From contig NZ_CP104562.2 of the NCBI RefSeq assembly GCF_025398155.2, positions 4,526,001-4,590,000 of the forward strand: DNA of 64,000 bases, read 5' to 3'. Under the pieces are notes generated by a model. That model saw nothing but the letters and a program-made list of their open reading frames with translations, had not been told where the DNA came from and ran no database searches. Within the stretch, counting starts at the first letter, position 1; each line of letters opens with the position of its first letter. Both the position numbers and the translations under genes were made by a program. Shown here piece by piece: positions 60,108 to 64,000 of this stretch. Source of the stretch: Roseateles amylovorans. GTDB lineage: Bacteria > Pseudomonadota > Gammaproteobacteria > Burkholderiales > Burkholderiaceae_C.

Positions 60108-61649
60108 TCAGAGGGCGAAGGCACGCACCGCGTCATTCAACTGCCTGGCCTGGTCTTGCAGCGCACGCGCGGCGGCCGTGCTCTGCTCCACCATCGCGGC
60201 GTTCTTCTGCGTCGAGTCATCCATCTGAATGACGGCCGAATTCACCTGCTCGATGCCGTCGCTCTGCTCGCGGCTGGAGGCGGTGATCTCCGCCACCACA
60301 TGGCTCACCTGGCGGATGCTGGTCACGACCTGCTGCATGGTTTCGCCGGCCTGCTGCACCATGCGGCTGCCGGTGTCGACCTGATGGACCGAGTCGTCGA
60401 TCAGGTGCTTGATCTCCTTGGCCGCCGTGGCGCTGCGCTGCGCCAGGCTGCGCACCTCGGCCGCCACCACCGCAAAGCCGCGGCCCTGCTCACCGGCCCG
60501 AGCGGCTTCCACCGCCGCATTCAGGGCCAGGATGTTGGTCTGGAAGGCGATGCCATCGATGACGCTGATGATCTCGACGATGCGGCGCGAGGCGGTGGAG
60601 ATCGAGGTCATCGTCTCCACCACCTGACCCACCACCTCGCCGCCTTGCGTGGCAATGCCCGAGGCCGAGGTGGCCGAACGGTTCGCTTCGCCGGCATGGT
60701 CGGCGCTCATGCGCACGGCGGCGGTGAGCTGCTCCATGGCGGAGGCGGTCTGCTGCAGCGCACTGGCCTGCTGCTCGGTGCGGGCCGACAGATCCTGGTT
60801 GCCCTGGGCCACTTCCTGAGCGGCATTGGAGATGGTGTCGGCCCCGGTGCGGACTTCGGTGACGATCCGGTGCAGGTTCTCGACCATGTTCTGCAGCGCC
60901 GTCATCAGACGGGCCACTTCATCCTTGCCGGTCACCTGGATCCGATAGGTCAGGTCACCCGCGGCCACCGATTCCGCCAGCTTGATGGCGCGCTCGATCG
61001 GCTGGGTGATGGAGCGGGTGATGAACAGCGCCGTGCCGATGCCCATCAGCAACGCCAGGGCGGAGGCACCGACCATGTCCAGCTTGGCACTGCTGGACCG
61101 ATCCAGAGCTTCGGCCACATCGCCGGCCATGCTGGCGGCCTGATAGTCGACCATCTTGTCGATCAGCGCGTAATAGCGAGCCTGGGGACCGGGCAACTCA
61201 TCCTGGTAGAGCGCCATCGCCGATTCGCGCTGGCCGGCGGCGAGCTGGTCAAAGATCTTCCGCACGACTGCGCCGTATTCCTTGCGCGCGACCGACTGCT
61301 CCTCGAAGAGCTTCTTGCTCTCATCGGTGCGCAGCATCTTCTCGAGCTTGGCCAGGTTCTCCGAGTTGGTCTGACGGATACCGGCGTAGTCGTCCATGTA
61401 CCTCTTGGTCGCTTCCGGCGTGGACGCCAGCAGCAGGCGGCCAATAGTGATGGCGCCTCGGTCGCCCACGCTCTTGACCTGAGTCGTGAGCGCGATCAGC
61501 GCATAGCGGTCCTCGACCACCCGGCTCATGGTGTCATTGACACCGTTGATGACGCGGATGCCCACGCCCAAAATGACCAGCAACAAGGCAATGATGACGG
61601 CGAATGCCACCGCGAGACGTGATCCGATTCGGACGTCGGCCAACTTCAT
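60108..61649 (-). CDS. Methyl-accepting chemotaxis protein
   Basis: Inner-membrane chemoreceptor of 513 aa. Membrane segments at about 12-32 and 192-212 flank a four-helix-bundle type periplasmic sensor domain (TQVKSVGDRG, RYMDDYAGIRQTNSENLAKL). A HAMP domain follows (ITQPIERAIKLAESVAAGDLTYRI) and then the signalling hairpin with the tip GIAFQTNILALNAAVEAARA and GRGFAVVAAEVRSLAQRSA. No C-terminal NWETF-type pentapeptide for CheR/CheB docking. Ligand unknown. No che genes nearby, so it is an orphan receptor. Confidence 0.95.
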   Translation of the reverse strand: MKLADVRIGSRLAVAFAVIIALLLVILGVGIRVINGVNDTMSRVVEDRYALIALTTQVKSVGDRGAITIGRLLLASTPEATKRYMDDYAGIRQTNSENLAKLEKMLRTDESKKLFEEQSVARKEYGAVVRKIFDQLAAGQRESAMALYQDELPGPQARYYALIDKMVDYQAASMAGDVAEALDRSSSAKLDMVGASALALLMGIGTALFITRSITQPIERAIKLAESVAAGDLTYRIQVTGKDEVARLMTALQNMVENLHRIVTEVRTGADTISNAAQEVAQGNQDLSARTEQQASALQQTASAMEQLTAAVRMSADHAGEANRSATSASGIATQGGEVVGQVVETMTSISTASRRIVEIISVIDGIAFQTNILALNAAVEAARAGEQGRGFAVVAAEVRSLAQRSATAAKEIKHLIDDSVHQVDTGSRMVQQAGETMQQVVTSIRQVSHVVAEITASSREQSDGIEQVNSAVIQMDDSTQKNAAMVEQSTAAARALQDQARQLNDAVRAFAL

Positions 61650-61888
61650 GAGGCTCTCCCTGACGACTTGAAATGATTGGAATGTCGTCCATCAAACCAT
61701 TGCTTACATTTCAGGTCTAGCCCGGTTTTTACATGGAAGGTCAATCCCTCATTTGAAGTGCCGAAAGCTGCGCAGTTTTCCGCAGTTTCAGGGGGTCAAT
61801 GGCGCGACAAGGATGCGGATAGCGCAACCAACGGGCGAAAAACGCCCGTTTCGACCGATCGGACGGTTGTTTTTTCCTTTCGGAAATG

Positions 61889-61914
61889 AAAAAAGCTCCT
61901 CGAAGGGGAGCTTT
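61889..61914 (-). terminator. Minus-strand intrinsic terminator
   Basis: Stem aaagctcc/ggagcttt; on the minus strand it is followed by six T residues. It lies about 580 bases past the nitronate monooxygenase stop, so it may end a long transcript or an unrecognised RNA from the spacer. Confidence 0.7.
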
Positions 61915-62032
61915 CTGGGTGGGTTGCGAAATGACGGGGCTTCTTTCTTCTTTCGTTCGTGCAGTGATCTTGCGCGGCATTCCTTCGCGCTATGGCGCAC
62001 AAGGGTCCTGCACCGCCACGAACCGCGCGGTC

Positions 62033-62103
62033 GCAGACGATGCCGGCCTCCCTGTCCGTTCAGGCGCTTCGCATTCACTCCCAGGGAGGCCGGCATCGTC
62101 CGC
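62033..62103. repeat. Hairpin repeat element, copy 1
   Basis: Arms of about 19-22 bases (core atgccggcctccctg and its complement) around a 27-base loop that contains gttcaggcgcttcgcattcac. Outer pairs at 62036-62040 with 62096-62100 are also complementary. Confidence 0.88.
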
Positions 62104-62228
62104 TTCAATCACGACCGAGCTTCCCCCTTTGCGCGTTCTCGTCTCACCGCCTTCAAGCAGAAGCGGCGCTCGGCGGAGGCTCTCCGCCATCGCGTCGGTC
62201 ACCCCTTCCTTCCGCCAACAGCGCAGTC

Positions 62229-62299
62229 GCAGGCAATGCCGGCCTCCCTGTCCGTTCAGGCGCTTCGCATTCACTCCCAGGGAGGCCGGCATCGCCTGC
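62229..62299. repeat. Hairpin repeat element, copy 2
   Basis: Same core arms and identical loop as copy 1, about 196 bases away in the same orientation. The outer stem bases differ from copy 1 in ways that mostly keep pairing. One A-C mismatch at 62235/62293. Confidence 0.88.
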
Positions 62300-62340
62300 T
62301 CGAATCACCGAGCAATTGCCCCACACCAATCACCGCACCG

Positions 62341-62400
62341 TTCACCGATCAATTCATCGATCGATTCACCGCGCGGTTCACTGAGCGGTTCCACGAACGA
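62341..62400. repeat. 12-bp degenerate tandem repeat, five copies
   Basis: Units ttcaccgatcaa, ttcatcgatcga, ttcaccgcgcgg, ttcactgagcgg and ttccacgaacga stand back to back. Read on the plus strand they give a four-residue F-x-x-R/Q pattern, but no gene is otherwise supported here. Confidence 0.8.
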
Positions 62401-62495
62401 TCCCCAGAGCGACTCGACGAACGGGTCATCGATGGGGAGAGGGTGGCCGGTCCGTCCTCGGTTTGTCGGGGCGGCGGCGGCCTACGGAGCGGTCT

Positions 62496-63449
62496 TCAGG
62501 CGATCGCCAGGCGCTGGCGGGCAGCGCGGTACTCGCGATCGAAGCGGGCGACCAGTTCGCCGGCAGGCAGCACCTCGCGAATCGCGCCGATGCCCTGTCC
62601 ACTGCCCCACACATCCTTCCAGGCCTTGGCACCGTTGCCGCCGAAGTTCATCTTCGTGGGGTCGCTCTCAGGCAGGTTGTCCGGATCCAGGCCCGCCTTG
62701 ACGATGGAGCCGCGCAGGTAGTTGCCGTGAACACCGGTGAACAGGTTGCTGTAGACGATGTCGTCGCTGTTGCTCTCGACAATCATCTGCTTGTAGTCGT
62801 CCGACGCGCGCGCCTCTTCGGTGGCGATGAAGGCCGAGCCGATGTAGGCCAGGTCCGCTCCCATCGCTTGCGCCGCGAGGATGGCATCACCGCTGGCGAT
62901 CGAGCCCGACAGCGCCAGCGGGCCATCGAACCATTCACGGATCTCCTGGATCAACGCAAACGGGCTCTTCACACCCGCATGGCCACCGGCCCCTGCCGCC
63001 ACGGCGATCAGGCCGTCCGCGCCCTTCTCGATGGCCTTGTGGGCGAACTTGTTGTTGATGATGTCGTGCAGAACCACCCCGCCCCAGCCGTGCACCGCCG
63101 CATTGACGTCCTCACGCGCGCCCAGCGAGGTGATCACGATCGGCACCTTGTACTTGGCGCACAGTGCCATGTCGTGCTCCAGACGGTCGTTGCTCTTGTG
63201 CACGATCTGGTTGATCGCAAACGGTGCAGCCGGCGCCTCCGGATGCGCCCGGTCATGCGCGGCCAGCGTCTCGGTGATTTCGGCGAGCCAGTCGTCGAGC
63301 AATTCCGCCGGCCGCGCATTGAGCGACGGCATCGATCCGACGATGCCGGCCTTGCACTGGGCAATGACCAGCTTCGGATTGCTGATGATGAACAGCGGCG
63401 AGCCGATCACCGGCAAGCGCAATGAGTTGAACAACGCGGGAAGTGCCAC
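62496..63449 (-). CDS. Nitronate monooxygenase (NPD family)
   Basis: FMN-dependent nitronate monooxygenase / 2-nitropropane-dioxygenase-like protein of 317 aa, a TIM barrel that detoxifies alkyl nitronates in characterised members. Visible: IGSPLFIISNPKLVIAQCKAG at the N-terminus (read here as two segments), VLHDIINNKFAHKAIEKGAD, the phosphate-binding AVAAGAGGHAG and LSGSIASGDAILAAQAMGADLAYIGSAF (conserved barrel end). GTG start with GAGGAG upstream. It lies downstream of an acyl-CoA dehydrogenase gene on the same strand, and a role linked to fatty-acid metabolism is possible but unproven. Confidence 0.92.
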   Translation of the reverse strand: MALPALFNSLRLPVIGSPLFIISNPKLVIAQCKAGIVGSMPSLNARPAELLDDWLAEITETLAAHDRAHPEAPAAPFAINQIVHKSNDRLEHDMALCAKYKVPIVITSLGAREDVNAAVHGWGGVVLHDIINNKFAHKAIEKGADGLIAVAAGAGGHAGVKSPFALIQEIREWFDGPLALSGSIASGDAILAAQAMGADLAYIGSAFIATEEARASDDYKQMIVESNSDDIVYSNLFTGVHGNYLRGSIVKAGLDPDNLPESDPTKMNFGGNGAKAWKDVWGSGQGIGAIREVLPAGELVARFDREYRAARQRLAIA

Positions 63450-63633
63450 CTGAGGTCTCCTCTTGGGTTCGGTGCGTCGAGGCTTCGACGCACCGGTGCT
63501 TCGGTTCGTTGGAAATGAGTCACCGTGCGTCGGGGCGGATCGCGAAGCATCGTCGCGCCGACCGGGTCCCAGCCGGCGCCCGACGCCGCGGCCGCTTCGC
63601 TTTCGGACGCGCGTCAGAACGCTTCGGAACGGG

Positions 63634-64000
63634 TCAGAACGCGTCGATCGGCAGCGCCATCGTGCTGTCAGCGCCGTTCACCACCGCATCGCGCAGCGAA
63701 TGGCAGCGCGGCAGGATGTGCTCGGCATAAAAGCGCGCCGTGGCGATCTTGGCCGTCATGAATTGGGTGTCGTCACCCGCGCTGAGCCGCTCCTGCGCCG
63801 CGAGCAGCGAACGGGCCAGCTGCCAGCCCGCCATCAGGTTGCCCGCCAGCATCAGATACGGCACCGAACCGGCGAAGGCGGCATTGGGCTTGGCCTTGGC
63901 ATGCGAGGCAATGAAGTCCACCACCTGCACATACGAGGCCCGTGCCGCCGCCAACTGCGTCCGCACCGCCTGCGCATCGGCACTGCCGCTGGCCGCCAGC
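63634..64000 (-). CDS. Acyl-CoA dehydrogenase, C-terminal part
   Basis: The last 122 codons of a gene that continues past the right edge. The segment (LAAARASYVQVVDFI, GSVPYLMLAGNLMAGWQLARSL, FMTAKIATARFYAEHILPRC) matches the extra C-terminal helical domain of the ~600-aa acyl-CoA dehydrogenase type common in Proteobacteria. Catalytic residues are outside the window. 184 bases separate its stop from the nitronate monooxygenase gene. Confidence 0.88.
   Translation of the reverse strand, partial: LAASGSADAQAVRTQLAAARASYVQVVDFIASHAKAKPNAAFAGSVPYLMLAGNLMAGWQLARSLLAAQERLSAGDDTQFMTAKIATARFYAEHILPRCHSLRDAVVNGADSTMALPIDAF

Larger units (their letters stand above)
61650..62495. other. Gene-poor spacer of about 850 bases with hairpins and repeats
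   Basis: No convincing gene. It holds a minus-strand terminator, two copies of a long hairpin element and a 12-bp degenerate tandem repeat, each listed. The left part upstream of the chemoreceptor is AT-richer than average and probably carries its promoter. Confidence 0.6.

Noticed and set aside
61753..62721. A plus-strand open frame of 322 codons through the spacer at 62 kb
   Set aside because: It runs through a terminator hairpin, two hairpin repeats and the antisense of the nitronate monooxygenase; no domain recognised.

Overview
This is a high-GC chromosomal window. Its gene order matches Burkholderiales (Betaproteobacteria), most like the Roseateles/Mitsuaria/Rubrivivax group. Supporting blocks are rpsB-tsf-pyrH-frr, the long run ndk-rlmN-pilF-rodZ-ispG-hisS-yfgM-bamB-der-hfq-hflX-hflK-hflC-hisZ-purA, and sucA-sucB-lpdA-zapE. 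The genus is inference; no rRNA or species marker is present.

Layout: 0-3 kb holds the translation and UMP-kinase genes (minus strand), with hairpin terminators or attenuators between them. 3-7.3 kb holds a plus-strand amidase, a DadA-like oxidoreductase and the NAD(P)HX repair enzyme. 7.5-10.1 kb holds RNase R and a divergent tRNA-Leu(CAG). 10.7-32.9 kb is a nearly unbroken minus-strand housekeeping run: purine and histidine regulation, HflKC/HflX/Hfq, ribosome assembly, outer-membrane assembly (BamB), isoprenoid synthesis, cell shape (RodZ), pilus biogenesis, rRNA modification and chromosome segregation (ScpB). 33-39.5 kb holds BamD, a DinG-like helicase, a DUF465 protein, a PP2C phosphatase, a periplasmic coiled-coil protein and ZapE. 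39.6-45.5 kb encodes the complete 2-oxoglutarate dehydrogenase complex.

From about 46 kb the window becomes accessory. It has a 2OG-Fe(II) oxygenase, a small cysteine-cluster protein, and two tandem peptide-type ABC substrate-binding proteins with no permease genes nearby. Then comes a tandem duplication of about 2.77 kb. Each unit contains the last ~31 codons of the substrate-binding-protein gene, a leader region, and a 717-aa repeat protein with bacterial Ig-like, BapA-type domains. Beyond the second unit lie an antisense fragment of etfB and a third, more diverged substrate-binding-protein tail, so the locus looks like an eroded and recombining gene array. The two repeat proteins are nearly identical over most of their length but differ strongly in the last two domains. 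This is the most interesting region of the window.

57-64 kb carries a second, stand-alone SucA-like E1 enzyme that lacks the N-terminal segment seen in the window's own SucA, a chemoreceptor, an 846-bp gene-poor spacer with two hairpin repeats that show compensatory changes, a nitronate monooxygenase, and the C-terminus of an acyl-CoA dehydrogenase.

Several intergenic spaces hold short degenerate tandem repeats (9, 12, 13 and 21 bp) and long inverted repeats. They recur often enough to look like a habit of this genome.
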